Below are positions 1 to 8,285 of a stretch of DNA of 51,621 nucleotides, piece by piece. The notes below the pieces were generated by a model, which had not been told where the DNA came from, made no database searches, and was given only the letters and a program-made list of their open reading frames with translations. Source of the stretch: Gammaproteobacteria bacterium (GTDB taxonomy: Bacteria > Pseudomonadota > Gammaproteobacteria > UWMA-0217); NCBI GenBank assembly GCA_026981985.1, contig JALSHZ010000105.1, positions 1 to 51,621 of the forward strand, read 5' to 3'. Within the stretch, counting starts at the first letter, position 1. The number at the start of each line of letters is the position of its first letter. A program made the position numbers and the translations under genes.

Positions 1-133
1 CTATAGAATGATGATGCTTCTGAGGCAGGGGTTTGAAGCTAATCCCTGGATTGCCGAAAAAGCAGGAAAAATACGCAAAAACCCTGTCAAGCTTTTTTTA
101 TGGTTTTTTTGCGCTGAGTAGTTACGAAAGAGC

Positions 134-165
134 TTGACCTGTGACTAACGTACAGCTTGTAGCCT
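134..165 (+). promoter_or_regulatory. MerR-type operator/promoter of the MerR-family gene
   Basis: A -35 TTGACC (134-139) and a -10-like TAGCCT (160-165) are separated by 20 bp, the over-long spacer that MerR-family activators act on. The spacer carries an imperfect dyad, ACCTGT ... ACAGCT. The same layout occurs before the multicopper oxidase gene (2880-2911), so the regulator encoded just downstream probably controls both itself and that gene. Confidence 0.72.
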
Positions 166-210
166 TTGCATACAGGTAACCCAAAACGGCCATCAACACC
201 GGAGAACAAC

Positions 211-669
211 ATGCAAACATTCACCGTCACCGAACTGGCGAAACGCTGCAATACCACCCCCCATGCCGTGCGCTACTACACGAGGATGGGGCTGCTCAGG
301 CCGAAACGCCATCCCGATAACGGCTATCGCCTCTATGGCACTGGCGAAGTCCCCTGGCTCAAATTCGTCCAGCGTGCAAAAAGCCTCGGCTACACGCTGA
401 AAGAAATCAAAGAGATCATGCACGATGCCGACGACAACAAATCACCATGCCCCCGCGTGCGCGAAATATTAATGAAACGTATCGATGAAAACAGACAAAG
501 ATTAAATGAACTGCTGGCACTGCAGACGCGCATGGAGCAGGCATTGAGACAATGGGAAGATATGCCTGATGGCGTTCCCGATGGCCACTCCGTCTGCCAT
601 CTGATCGAATCCGTCGTCAGTGACACAGAGGAGATCGTACCGGCACGGGAAAATGCGCTGAAACATTGA
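211..669 (+). CDS. MerR-family metal-responsive transcriptional regulator
   Basis: A 152-residue protein with an N-terminal MerR winged helix (TVTELAKRCN, then VRYYTRMGLL, then a NGYRLY wing) and a long dimerisation helix. Cys80 before that helix, and Cys129-His130 near the C terminus, are placed where ZntR/CueR-like regulators bind metal. The ATG at 211 follows GGAG at good spacing; a TTG 45 bases upstream is less likely. Its own promoter has MerR geometry and the same operator lies before the multicopper oxidase at 2763, so copper or a related soft metal is the likely inducer. The exact metal cannot be read from the sequence. Confidence 0.88.
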   Translation: MQTFTVTELAKRCNTTPHAVRYYTRMGLLRPKRHPDNGYRLYGTGEVPWLKFVQRAKSLGYTLKEIKEIMHDADDNKSPCPRVREILMKRIDENRQRLNELLALQTRMEQALRQWEDMPDGVPDGHSVCHLIESVVSDTEEIVPARENALKH

Positions 670-749
670 AGTGATCAAAGTGTTGGCGCAAAAAAACCGT
701 TCCTGAAAGCCATTGCAGGAATACTCCGGCAAGGCGGATAGTCACCTTA

Positions 750-957
750 CTCAAGTTTCGGGGTTCGCGGCACTCATTTCTGCCCCTGATATCCGGTAGG
801 TTGGGCAAAGGAACGATAGTGACGTGCCCAACAACCACGGGCGAGTACAACACCAAGCCTTTGTTGGGCACGCTGCGCTTTGCCCAACCTACCGGAAGAG
901 CGTCCCTTCGGATATTGGTCAAATCCATGAACTCCGGAATGAACTCCGAAATTTGAG
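750..957. mobile_element. MITE-like element, copy 1 (terminal inverted repeats)
   Basis: The left end CTCAAGTTTCGGGGTTC (750-766) and right end GAACTCCGAAATTTGAG (941-957) are inverted copies with two mismatches. Flanking direct repeats TCACCTTA (742-749) and TTACCTTA (958-965) differ by one base and look like a target-site duplication. The element has no credible coding region. Nearly the same ends bound a second element at 44957-45088. The core holds a separate long palindromic repeat. Confidence 0.66.
792..896. repeat. Long imperfect palindrome inside the MITE-like element
   Basis: The 19-base arms at 792-810 and 878-896 (core CCGGTAGGTTGGGCAAAG) are perfect inverted complements. A second inverted pair, GTGCCCAACA (824-833) and TGTTGGGCAC (862-871), lies between them. 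Together they could form a large cruciform or RNA hairpin. The GGTTGGGCAAAG/TGCCCAAC style resembles dispersed palindromic repeats I know from other proteobacterial genomes; that likeness is from memory. Confidence 0.7.
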
Positions 958-1031
958 TTACCTTACCTATCTTGATGTCCTGGGCGGACGGTCGACAATT
1001 CGCGGCAAGACGCTACCTACACCGGGAACCG

Positions 1032-1250
1032 CTACCGTAATAGCTCGCGTTTTCTTTCTTCAAATTCCTTGTTGTCGATTTCACCGCGCGCATAACGCTC
1101 CTCAAGAATCTCCAGAGCAGTCTTGTCTCTTCGCTGTGACTGTCCGGCACCTCCCGTAGCAGCGGAAATCCCCCAGACGACAGCAATGATCAGAACAATC
1201 CAGATCAGCCACATGAAACCACCTCCAATAAAACCATGACCTTCCCACAT
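1032..1250 (-). CDS. Small SHOCT-domain membrane protein
   Basis: A 72-residue protein with a short Gly-rich N terminus, one hydrophobic membrane segment (about residues 13-31) and a C-terminal SHOCT motif (ILEERYARGEID ... FEERKREL). The ATG at 1250 is chosen because AAGGAGGTG sits eight bases upstream; the reading frame is open to 1283. It lies 22 bases after the multicopper oxidase stop and so is probably in the same transcript. SHOCT proteins of this form are often found beside copper-resistance genes, but the role is unknown. Confidence 0.8.
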   Translation of the reverse strand: MWEGHGFIGGGFMWLIWIVLIIAVVWGISAATGGAGQSQRRDKTALEILEERYARGEIDNKEFEERKRELLR

Positions 1251-1272
1251 CGCAATACACCTCCTTCGGTAA

Positions 1273-2763
1273 TCAAATGACAACGAACTGCCCCATCATC
1301 CCGGCATCCTCGTGTTCGAGGATGTGGCAGTGGAACATGTAGGGATTATCTGGATCAGAATAATTTTCAAACTGGGTGATGATCCGCACCGTCTCTCCAG
1401 CATCCACCAATACCGTGTCTTTCAGTCCCATCTCGTTAGCCGGCGGGCGCTGACCGTTCCGATCAAGAATTCGGAACTGGATATCATGAATATGAAACGG
1501 ATGTGGCATTGGGGAATCATTGCGAATTTCCCATATTTCCACGTCACCCAGCCGAATGCGTTCATCGATGCGTTTGATGTCCATCGCCTTGCCATTGATG
1601 GTAAACCCATTACCGAACATCATGGCTGGCCCCATACGCATATCAAGAACCATTTTCCGTGTTTTGGCAGCATCACGTGACGCCCAATTGCGGACTTTCA
1701 CCAGATGACTTGGTAGTGCGCTTTTTGCAGCGACCGGCGTGGTGGCGCGGAATTGCATGATCTCGAAGGGTTGGTCGTCTGCCCCCATCATCATCCCCAT
1801 CATGCCGCGTGACACAGCCCGACGGTTTGGCAGCGGTTTGTGTCGCAGTACGACATTATCATCAGGCGAAAACTCAACAACGATTTCAGCCCGCTCACCT
1901 GGTGCCAGGCGCAGTTGTCGCAGCGCGACAGGCCTCGCCAGCAACCCACCATCGGTTGCAATCTGCTGCATCGTCCGCCCGTCGCTGAATTCAAGATTGT
2001 AAATACGTGCATTGGAACCATTGAGAATACGGAGGCGCATCAGCTTGCTGGCCACCTGATGGACGGGAAAAGGCGCACCATTGACCAACATGACATCACC
2101 TTTCATTCCAGTCATTCGGTCACGCATCGACGACATATAGGAAAAACTACCATCGCTATTGAAACTGCGATCCTGGAGTACGAGTGGAATATCGTCGACA
2201 CCGTATTCCGATGGTAAATGCAAACGGTCTGCGGCATCGTCGTCGATATAAAAAAGTCCGGCAAGCCCGAAATAGACTTGCACCGCAGTACGGTGATACA
2301 TGTGGGCGTGATACCACTGCGTCGATGCTGGCTGACGAATATCGAATTCCGGCGACCAGGTCTGCCCTGGACGAATGACCTGATGCGGCCCACCATCCAT
2401 GATCGCTGGAAGGTGAACACCATGCCAATGCAGGGTCGATGCCTCAGACATTGTGTTGGTCACATTAATACGCAGCTTGTCGCCACGCCGGGTACGCAAT
2501 ACCGGCCCGAGGTAGTCGCCATTGATACCTGCACTGGGTGTCGCCAGCGCGGGGAAGAATTCATGTCGGCCTCGCTGGAGTGACAGATCGAACACGCGCC
2601 GGCCATTATCGATTTCCCCTTCCAACTGCTCGGGGATGGGCAAAGGCCGGACAAATTTTTCAATCGCTGGCTTCGCGCTCAGTTCACCCGCCCGGTACAA
2701 GGGCAAGGCAAGACCCGCCGCACCTACAACCGCTGCCTTGAGTACAAAACGTCTTGATACCAT
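1273..2763 (-). CDS. Periplasmic multicopper oxidase (CopA/CueO-like)
   Basis: A 496-residue three-cupredoxin oxidase. The copper-binding motifs are all present in order: HWHG, YHAH, HPFHIH and a terminal [13 protein letters not shown]. The N terminus (SRRFVLKAA followed by a hydrophobic run) is a Tat-type signal, so folded copper-loaded protein would be exported to the periplasm. A Met-rich stretch (RGMMGMMMGAD) lies between domains 2 and 3, as in cuprous oxidases. The start at 2763 follows GGAG; the frame stays open to 2904, but that extension runs into the promoter. Likely role: oxidation of Cu(I) to Cu(II) in copper tolerance, under the MerR regulator at 211. Confidence 0.9.
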   Translation of the reverse strand: MVSRRFVLKAAVVGAAGLALPLYRAGELSAKPAIEKFVRPLPIPEQLEGEIDNGRRVFDLSLQRGRHEFFPALATPSAGINGDYLGPVLRTRRGDKLRINVTNTMSEASTLHWHGVHLPAIMDGGPHQVIRPGQTWSPEFDIRQPASTQWYHAHMYHRTAVQVYFGLAGLFYIDDDAADRLHLPSEYGVDDIPLVLQDRSFNSDGSFSYMSSMRDRMTGMKGDVMLVNGAPFPVHQVASKLMRLRILNGSNARIYNLEFSDGRTMQQIATDGGLLARPVALRQLRLAPGERAEIVVEFSPDDNVVLRHKPLPNRRAVSRGMMGMMMGADDQPFEIMQFRATTPVAAKSALPSHLVKVRNWASRDAAKTRKMVLDMRMGPAMMFGNGFTINGKAMDIKRIDERIRLGDVEIWEIRNDSPMPHPFHIHDIQFRILDRNGQRPPANEMGLKDTVLVDAGETVRIITQFENYSDPDNPYMFHCHILEHEDAGMMGQFVVI

Positions 2764-2879
2764 TTCGATTCTCCAGAAATCGCTGTTTGGGTACTTCAAC
2801 CCATTTTTTGTGAATGCATCGTCACGCTGTGAGCGCCTGCGGATGGTTAACCCACATCGCTCGGTTAACTGATAATCAC

Positions 2880-2911
2880 AGTCTAAAACCTGTACCTTGG
2901 TCACAGGTCAA
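2880..2911 (-). promoter_or_regulatory. MerR-type operator/promoter of the multicopper oxidase operon
   Basis: Read on the minus strand: -35 TTGACC (2911-2906), a 20-bp spacer, then -10 TAGACT (2885-2880). The spacer contains a perfect dyad, ACCTGT-N9-ACAGGT. Geometry and half-sites match the promoter at 134-165 upstream of the MerR gene, so this is the probable main target of that regulator. Confidence 0.8.
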
Positions 2912-2946
2912 GCCTTTATTGATCTTTAGCGCATTTTCGCGCAAAT

Positions 2947-2978
2947 AAAAAAGGCCGACGCAAGCGCCGGCCTTTTTT
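2947..2978 (-). terminator. Rho-independent terminator after the lipoprotein multicopper oxidase
   Basis: Inverted repeat AAAAAAGGCCG (2947-2957) and CGGCCTTTTTT (2968-2978) with GC-rich inner pairs and T-runs on both strands. It lies just past the stop of the minus-strand gene ending at 3041 and would isolate it from the MerR-controlled promoter at 2880-2911. Confidence 0.85.
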
Positions 2979-3040
2979 ATTTTGCTGCGAAACAGCCTGA
3001 ATCTCCCACCCGTCGGCGAGAAATCCAGGCCGGTGCAGGA

Positions 3041-5704
3041 TCACTCGATGCGGAAGAATCCCATCATGCCTGCATCTTCATGCTCAAGAATGTGACAGTG
3101 GTACATGTAGTCACCCTTGTTGACTGCCGGGTCGAAGCGGCCAATGAAGCGCACCGTTTCTCCGGGCTGAACCAGCACGGTGTCTTTCCAGCCCAGATCG
3201 ACGCCACTGCCAGGTTTGCCGTTACGATCGAGGATCTGCCACTGAATCGCATGCGCATGGAACGGATGCGCCATGGGCGACATGTTGCGGATCGACCAGA
3301 TCTCGGTATCGCCTTCAGCCAGCTTGATCACCTCGTCGATACGATTTATGTCGAAGACCTTGCCATTGATGACGAAAGTCATACCGGCCATGCCGCCGCC
3401 AGAGCCCATATTGCCACCGGGGCCCATGCCATCGCCTGATCCCATGTTGCCCATATTCATGGTCATCACGAAATCACGCGTCTTGCTGGCATCCGACTCG
3501 GTCAGGCGCTGGGTATTGATCTCTGCATTGGCCGGCAACGCGGTGTACAGCGTTACGTCGTCGGTAACTTCTGTCGCAATGTCGAAGCGCATGATGTCTA
3601 GATACATGCCATTGGGTTGCATCGCCATGTTGCCCATGTCCGAGCCAGAACCCATGTCTGAGCCAGAACCCATGTCTGAGCCAGAACCCATGTCTGAGCC
3701 AGAACCCATGTCTGAGCCAGAGCCCATGCCCGAGCCAGAGCCCATGCCCGAGCCAGAGCCCATGCCCGAGCCCATGCCTGAACCATTCATGCCACCCATG
3801 CTACCCATGCCAGCCATTGGGCCACCACTGAAAGCACGACTGATCAACATGACTTTGTCACCCACTTTGTAGTTGGCAAAATCAACAACAATCTCCGCCC
3901 GTTCGGCGGCGCCGAGCATGATATGGTCAGTTTCTACTGGCTGCGGCAACAGACCACCATCGGTACCAACCACTTTGAACTTGGCGCCATCACTGAGCGC
4001 AAAATCATAAGTGCGCGCATTGGAGGTGTTGTAGATACGGAAACGATACTGTCTTGTTTCCACATCGAGCTTCGGCAGGACCACGCCGTTGACCAGTACC
4101 TTGTCCCCCAGCATGCCACCGCTATCCATTTCCTCGGTCATGTATTCGAGTTCACGAACGCCGTTCGTCTCATCGGCAAACCGGCGATCCTGAACCAGCA
4201 ACGGAATATCGTAGTCTGCTGCTGGCAGCTTTTTATCGGCTACCAACTGGGTAGAAATATCATCTTCCAGCAGAAACACACCGGCCAGTCCACGATACAC
4301 CTGTTTACCCGTTTTCATATCCGGGTGGGGATGGAACCACAGCGGAGCCGCAGGTTGCAGCATCTGAAAGCTGTAAGTCTTGCTCTCATTTGCCTCGACC
4401 GGAAAGTCAGGGCCACCATCCTGGTCACCCGGGATTTTGAAACCATGCCAGTGAATGGTCGTTTCCTCATTCAGCTTGTTTTCAAGATTCAATGTCATGA
4501 ACTCGCCACGCTTGGCTTTGATGACCGGAGGCAGTTCCATGCCGTTGTATCGCAACATCGGCGTCGTCCATGTCTGACCCGGCGCCTTGATGGTGACATC
4601 GACACCCGGTGTGGCCGTCAACGTGTAAGTCTGTGCGTTGTTGGCGGGATCACCGTCTTCATCAGTGAGAACGGGCAGGAAATTGAATGCGGGAAGATTG
4701 TCGGCAGCCAACAAGGTTTGTGTATTGGCCTGGGCAGCTTCACTCTTCTTTCTCAGGTCATCGAAGTATGAGGTGTCGATGCCAAGCTTCTCCAAGCGTC
4801 CACGTTCCGCCTCGGAGAGATCACCGCTGGCAATGCGGTCGATCGTTCGCGTCATCAGACGCGACCTTGCCTGCCCATAACTGGTTTTCTGGTCGAGATC
4901 AGCAAGACTACGGTCTTTGCCGCTTCGATCAGTTACCGATACAGGCCGTCCACTCTTATCCTTGCCATCCAGCTTGTTATCGCCCAAGTCCCTGGCACGG
5001 GCATCGATCAAATCGAAAACCGCTTCCGGGCTGAGGTTGAGCGCATCCGCTTCGTAGGAAAAGCTGATAGCACGATTCCGCGCCAATGCTTCACGCTGAT
5101 CGGCCGGTAAGTCCTGGCTGAGGTCGCCAATCAGAAACAGCTCATCGCCCGGTACGCCCATTGCCGGGTTGGTGCCCTGGATCAGCTGCTCTTGCACCGT
5201 TTTTCTCGCACCGGCAATGGCCTCAGACGGCGTCTTGCCAGAAGCCACCATCTCCTTCACCAATTCCGCCATCAACGTGGTTTCAGGGGTCATCGCCAAT
5301 ACCTGGCGGTTTTTGATGATGTCGCGAAGCTCGCCAGCAGTAAAAGCCGTCATCAGACCATTGCTACCCGGAGACACCGGCTGCCCGGTCGCTTCATCCG
5401 TGTACTGCCCACCCGTTGTTTCAACAAAGACCACCTGATCATCTGCTGGCAATGTCAAACCATCGAGTTCAAATTTGCCATTCTTGCTGCCGCCCGTCGC
5501 AAGAATATTGCCGGCCGCATCAAGTACCCGCACGGTTGCCCCATCGATGGGTCCTTTGAACGCGCTGCCAAACAAGGTCGTGACCGAAGCGCCCGAAGTA
5601 CCAGAAGCGCCGTCCGTAACCTGCGTTGTGCCGTCATTACATGCGGCCAGCGCGGTAACACCGATTGCAAGCGCAACAGCCTTGAAGAGTGTTGTTTTTT
5701 CCAT
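3041..5704 (-). CDS. Lipoprotein multicopper oxidase with N-terminal extension and Met-rich repeats
   Basis: About 887 residues. The N terminus has a lipoprotein signal with lipobox LAAC (Cys22), so it is probably membrane-anchored. Residues 35-380 form an extension that opens with a carboxypeptidase-regulatory-like fold ([18 protein letters not shown]) and continues as charged helix. The oxidase part (about 385-887) has HWHG near 417, a HPHPD motif, HPFHAH, and [13 protein letters not shown] from residue 869, so all copper sites look intact. Residues about 631-695 are an insert of GSGM/GSDM repeats, suited to Cu(I) binding. The usual family length is near 500. The ATG at 5704 is favoured for the signal peptide; 5719 is an alternative. 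The substrate may be copper or another metal. Confidence 0.85.
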   Translation of the reverse strand: MEKTTLFKAVALAIGVTALAACNDGTTQVTDGASGTSGASVTTLFGSAFKGPIDGATVRVLDAAGNILATGGSKNGKFELDGLTLPADDQVVFVETTGGQYTDEATGQPVSPGSNGLMTAFTAGELRDIIKNRQVLAMTPETTLMAELVKEMVASGKTPSEAIAGARKTVQEQLIQGTNPAMGVPGDELFLIGDLSQDLPADQREALARNRAISFSYEADALNLSPEAVFDLIDARARDLGDNKLDGKDKSGRPVSVTDRSGKDRSLADLDQKTSYGQARSRLMTRTIDRIASGDLSEAERGRLEKLGIDTSYFDDLRKKSEAAQANTQTLLAADNLPAFNFLPVLTDEDGDPANNAQTYTLTATPGVDVTIKAPGQTWTTPMLRYNGMELPPVIKAKRGEFMTLNLENKLNEETTIHWHGFKIPGDQDGGPDFPVEANESKTYSFQMLQPAAPLWFHPHPDMKTGKQVYRGLAGVFLLEDDISTQLVADKKLPAADYDIPLLVQDRRFADETNGVRELEYMTEEMDSGGMLGDKVLVNGVVLPKLDVETRQYRFRIYNTSNARTYDFALSDGAKFKVVGTDGGLLPQPVETDHIMLGAAERAEIVVDFANYKVGDKVMLISRAFSGGPMAGMGSMGGMNGSGMGSGMGSGSGMGSGSGMGSGSDMGSGSDMGSGSDMGSGSDMGSGSDMGNMAMQPNGMYLDIMRFDIATEVTDDVTLYTALPANAEINTQRLTESDASKTRDFVMTMNMGNMGSGDGMGPGGNMGSGGGMAGMTFVINGKVFDINRIDEVIKLAEGDTEIWSIRNMSPMAHPFHAHAIQWQILDRNGKPGSGVDLGWKDTVLVQPGETVRFIGRFDPAVNKGDYMYHCHILEHEDAGMMGFFRIE
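3634..3780 (-). repeat. In-frame 18-bp tandem repeat encoding Met-Gly-Ser-Gly-Ser-Asp units
   Basis: The unit GAGCCAGAACCCATGTCT (plus strand) and close variants recur in frame, giving repeated [12 protein letters not shown] segments inside the multicopper oxidase. The copies are almost identical in DNA, so copy number could vary by slippage and change the number of exposed methionines. Confidence 0.85.
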
Positions 5705-5831
5705 ATTTGATAAACCCATTATTTTTACTGACTGATTTTCGAGCACATTCACCGCCACCAGGGTTAAGCGATATCGTGCACCAACGTGGGCTAAATTCGC
5801 ATGGCGGTGCGAGCGGTTGACGCCCGAGGTG

Positions 5832-5861
5832 AAAAAAAGCGCGAAACCCGCTGATGGCGGG
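5832..5861 (-). terminator. Possible terminator between the outer-membrane barrel and the multicopper oxidase
   Basis: On the minus strand a short hairpin CCCGC-CATCA-GCGGG is followed after a few bases by a run of seven T. It lies in the 251-base gap after the gene ending at 5956. If real, the oxidase gene at 5704 has its own promoter in the remaining ~130 bases, although I see no clear -35/-10 pair there. Confidence 0.4.
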
Positions 5862-5955
5862 ATCAGCGGTATCAATATGACGATGAAATGGAGAAAGCAG
5901 TATTCAGCGGACTAGCCCCCGGGGGACAGGGAGCCTGTAAATTCTGGGACTGGCG

Positions 5956-7014
5956 TTAAAAATCGTGGACGAGCCGAACAGACACGGCAAAAAACCTCTC
6001 TCGACCGTCGTTGAGGTTCGATGAATAGATGCCTGCAGAAAAATCACCCTTTAGCCACAGCCTATTGCGCAGACGGTGGCTGAGCGCGATAAACGAAAAT
6101 AGCGTGAGGTCCTCTCGTTTTTTGGCTGCATTAATGCCTGTTGCAGGCATCACCAGCGAAGCACCATCAGGCGCAGTCCCCTGCATTCCATCATCATCAC
6201 TATTCATGCCATCCCCCGGCGCGTTGCGCATGCCAGGGCCAGCACCCGGAATTCTGCTATTGCTTTTCTCGTAAAAATCCCATTTCGATTCAACGCCCGC
6301 CTGCAGCCGCGTCTGGCCAATCTTCCATTGGCGTATCGTCGCGCCGAGCGAATAGGCTGTGTAGTCTCTACTGGGGACTGTGGCATCATTGCGCGTCAGC
6401 GCTGCTGTCACGCTCACTCCCGGCGCGTTTCTGGCATGGGGGAAATATTGCGTCAAGCTCAAGCGGCTACGTGTCGTATCGTAACGGTCGGTGTCGACTT
6501 CGCGGTGATTTTCTCGTTTGATGCGCAAACCAACATCGACACCACTAGCACGCTTGCCAAGATAGCCGAGCGTGGTGCTCACTGAGACGCCGCTGTAACT
6601 GTTCAGTGGCAGCGGTTCATTGTCGTGGTAACGTGCCGTCGCCACAGCCCGCAGCAACCAGGTGGGTGACAGTGCCAGCAGGCGCATGGCCGATGCGGAT
6701 GCGTTGGCGATATCGTTGCCCGTATCGCTACCACCAGCAATACCCTGGTTGTAGCTTGCAGTGGCATTCACGCCCCAGCCACCATCAACTTTCAGGGACT
6801 GGCGCGCCAGTGACAACAGCAGCTCGGTGCCTTGCCGACTCAGATCACCGCTGCCTTCACCGGCGCTCGGTGTCTGCACTTCGAGGTTGTCTGTATAGCT
6901 GTATCCCAGGCCAATGCTGGCCGCGGTATCTGCCATGACAAATCCGGGTGTCACACACAGCAGAAGGCCGCTGCATGCAGCGGCCTTGAACATTCCGAAA
7001 TCGGCTGATGTCAT
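5956..7014 (-). CDS. Outer-membrane beta-barrel protein, unknown function
   Basis: A 352-residue protein with a signal peptide (ends near GFVMA-DT), alternating polar/aromatic strands and a terminal Phe (RLVHDF), typical of proteins inserted by the BAM complex. One long loop (about residues 245-290) is rich in Gly, Asp and Met (PGMRNAPGDGMNSDDDGM), echoing the Met-rich inserts of its neighbours and suggesting metal contact at the cell surface. The start codon overlaps the stop of the DUF3106-type gene (ATGA, 7011-7014), so the two are translationally coupled. I cannot assign a family name; capture or export of metal is inference from context. Confidence 0.75.
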   Translation of the reverse strand: MTSADFGMFKAAACSGLLLCVTPGFVMADTAASIGLGYSYTDNLEVQTPSAGEGSGDLSRQGTELLLSLARQSLKVDGGWGVNATASYNQGIAGGSDTGNDIANASASAMRLLALSPTWLLRAVATARYHDNEPLPLNSYSGVSVSTTLGYLGKRASGVDVGLRIKRENHREVDTDRYDTTRSRLSLTQYFPHARNAPGVSVTAALTRNDATVPSRDYTAYSLGATIRQWKIGQTRLQAGVESKWDFYEKSNSRIPGAGPGMRNAPGDGMNSDDDGMQGTAPDGASLVMPATGINAAKKREDLTLFSFIALSHRLRNRLWLKGDFSAGIYSSNLNDGRERFFAVSVRLVHDF

Positions 7015-7571
7015 CGATGCTTCATCCTCTCGGACATTTCTTCCATCATCTCCGGCATCGACATGCCACTATCAGGGTCCATCATGTTATGCATCCCTTC
7101 CATTTGCCCCATGCCTTCACCCGGCATCATGTGACCACCACGGTGCTGGAATTCCTTGAAACGCTGCATCATCATCTGCTGCTGCTCGGGCGACATTTGC
7201 TGAAACATGCTGTGCGTCTCCATTAACCGCTGCCGCTCGCTATCCGGCAGGCTGCGAAATCTCGCATAAGCCTGTTCCATGGACAGACGATGCTCGGGAC
7301 TCATCGACTGCCAACGCTGAAAACGTGCCCACAGCAGGTTACGGCGATCGGCAGGCAGGGCCAGCCAGTGCTCACCATTTCGCAACAGATTTTGGCGTTT
7401 TTCAGCATCCAGTGATGCCCAATCGTTACGGTATTCACCCAGCAAGGTTTGCATCTCCGGGCTAAGCTGCTGCCAGGTTTCTCGATCAGACTGTTCAGCC
7501 ATCGATACCGACGCAGCCAGCACCAGTAACAGCACCATGAGACCAGTGATGCGCAGGAAATCAACGCGCAT
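7011..7571 (-). CDS. Secreted Met-rich DUF3106-type protein
   Basis: A 186-residue protein with an N-terminal signal peptide (RVDFLRITGLMVLLLVLAAS), then helical repeats with the motifs LSPEMQ, MSPEHR and MSPEQQ typical of DUF3106 proteins, and a C-terminal tail rich in Met and His (HMMPGEGMGQMEGMHNMM). The ATG at 7571 follows GGGGGAGG. It overlaps the small upstream gene by 11 bases and the barrel gene downstream by 4. DUF3106 genes usually follow an ECF sigma factor and a membrane anti-sigma protein, as here. The tail could bind copper in the periplasm; no function is established. Confidence 0.8.
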   Translation of the reverse strand: MRVDFLRITGLMVLLLVLAASVSMAEQSDRETWQQLSPEMQTLLGEYRNDWASLDAEKRQNLLRNGEHWLALPADRRNLLWARFQRWQSMSPEHRLSMEQAYARFRSLPDSERQRLMETHSMFQQMSPEQQQMMMQRFKEFQHRGGHMMPGEGMGQMEGMHNMMDPDSGMSMPEMMEEMSERMKHR

Positions 7572-7809
7572 GGCGCACCTCCCCCGTTTCATCACCCGGC
7601 GCTTCGACAGCACTTTCAGCCCCACGCTGCACCTGCTGTGTCGTGGCGAACTGGGCCAGCGCTTCGAATTCATTATCACTGAGCCGCTCGAGCAACGGCA
7701 GTTGTTCCAGAAACCCCTTCGGCAACGTCAGCGGCGGTGCGTCGCTGGCGATGACCAGACTGGTCAACAGCATTGAGAGCCAAAAGGATAGGCGGTTCAA
7801 TCGAATCAT
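7561..7809 (-). CDS. Small secreted protein in the ECF sigma operon
   Basis: An 82-residue product with a hydrophobic N-terminal signal (SFWLSMLLTSLVIASDA) and an acidic helical part (LPLLERLSDNEFEALAQFA). It resembles no family I can name. The ATG at 7809 has only a weak upstream GGAT. The first 134 bases overlap the 3' end of the anti-sigma gene in another frame, and its last 11 bases overlap the DUF3106 gene. The clean signal peptide in an overlapped frame argues that it is real. Alternatively, the upstream gene really stops earlier and the overlap reflects a frameshift. Confidence 0.6.
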   Translation of the reverse strand: MIRLNRLSFWLSMLLTSLVIASDAPPLTLPKGFLEQLPLLERLSDNEFEALAQFATTQQVQRGAESAVEAPGDETGEVRHAR

Positions 7810-8284
7810 CGGCGGTATCCAGTAACAGGTAAGCGGTTCTTACAGCACCGACGGCACTGCGCTGATCATCGTGCCCGGCGCTGCCTTTCTGCTGCGCGAG
7901 CCAGCGGTAAAAATCCAGGTGTTCGACCAGTTCGACAGGGGTATCGGTGTCTTTAACCCACAACGGCATCTGGGCCAGCAAACGGTTCTCGCCTGGTTCA
8001 ACCACCGGTTGTTGTGCGGTCATCTGCGCAGCATTATTTTGCTGCCCTAAATCGCCAAACTGCGTAACGACCAGAACAACCGCCACCACAGCGGAAAAGG
8101 CGGTTGCCAATGATACGCCAACCACCGGCCGCAGCCATTGGCGCTGTTTTCGCTGCTGATGCAACGCCACCGCCTCACGCGTCAGCTGCTGCAACCGCCG
8201 ATGGTGTTTTTGCGCCAGCTCATCGGCACGAGCATCGAGATACTCCCCCGCCTTATCCAGCTTGCCATGGTGATCATTGTTCAT
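7676..8284 (-). CDS. Membrane anti-sigma-factor-like protein (DUF3619-like)
   Basis: A 202-residue protein: a cytoplasmic helical N terminus (LDARADELAQKHHRRLQQL), one transmembrane helix (VVGVSLATAFSAVVAVVLVV, about residues 51-70) and a periplasmic part containing VELVEHLDFYRWLAQQ. This is the shape of single-pass anti-sigma factors of the DUF3619 kind that accompany ECF sigma genes. The ATG at 8284 starts one base after the sigma stop, behind GAGG. The last ~55 residues after the FYRWLAQQ motif look unlike the family and are read in an overlap with the next gene, so the true C terminus may be shorter. Confidence 0.7.
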   Translation of the reverse strand: MNNDHHGKLDKAGEYLDARADELAQKHHRRLQQLTREAVALHQQRKQRQWLRPVVGVSLATAFSAVVAVVLVVTQFGDLGQQNNAAQMTAQQPVVEPGENRLLAQMPLWVKDTDTPVELVEHLDFYRWLAQQKGSAGHDDQRSAVGAVRTAYLLLDTADDSIEPPILLALNAVDQSGHRQRRTAADVAEGVSGTTAVARAAQ

Positions 8285-8285
8285 A

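Noticed and set aside
824-1159. Open frame of 111 codons on the plus strand
   Set aside because: It is made largely of the repeat element and then runs antisense through the SHOCT gene; no ribosome-binding site and no plausible protein features.
1273-2904. Longer 543-residue form of the first multicopper oxidase
   Set aside because: The extra 47 codons run across the MerR-type promoter and give no signal peptide; ATG 2763 has a good ribosome-binding site and a Tat-like signal.
3273-3872. Plus-strand frame of 199 codons rich in Pro-Met-Ser-Glu-Pro
   Set aside because: It is the antisense reading of the Met-rich repeat of the oxidase gene. The repeat makes any frame look ordered; there is no binding site.
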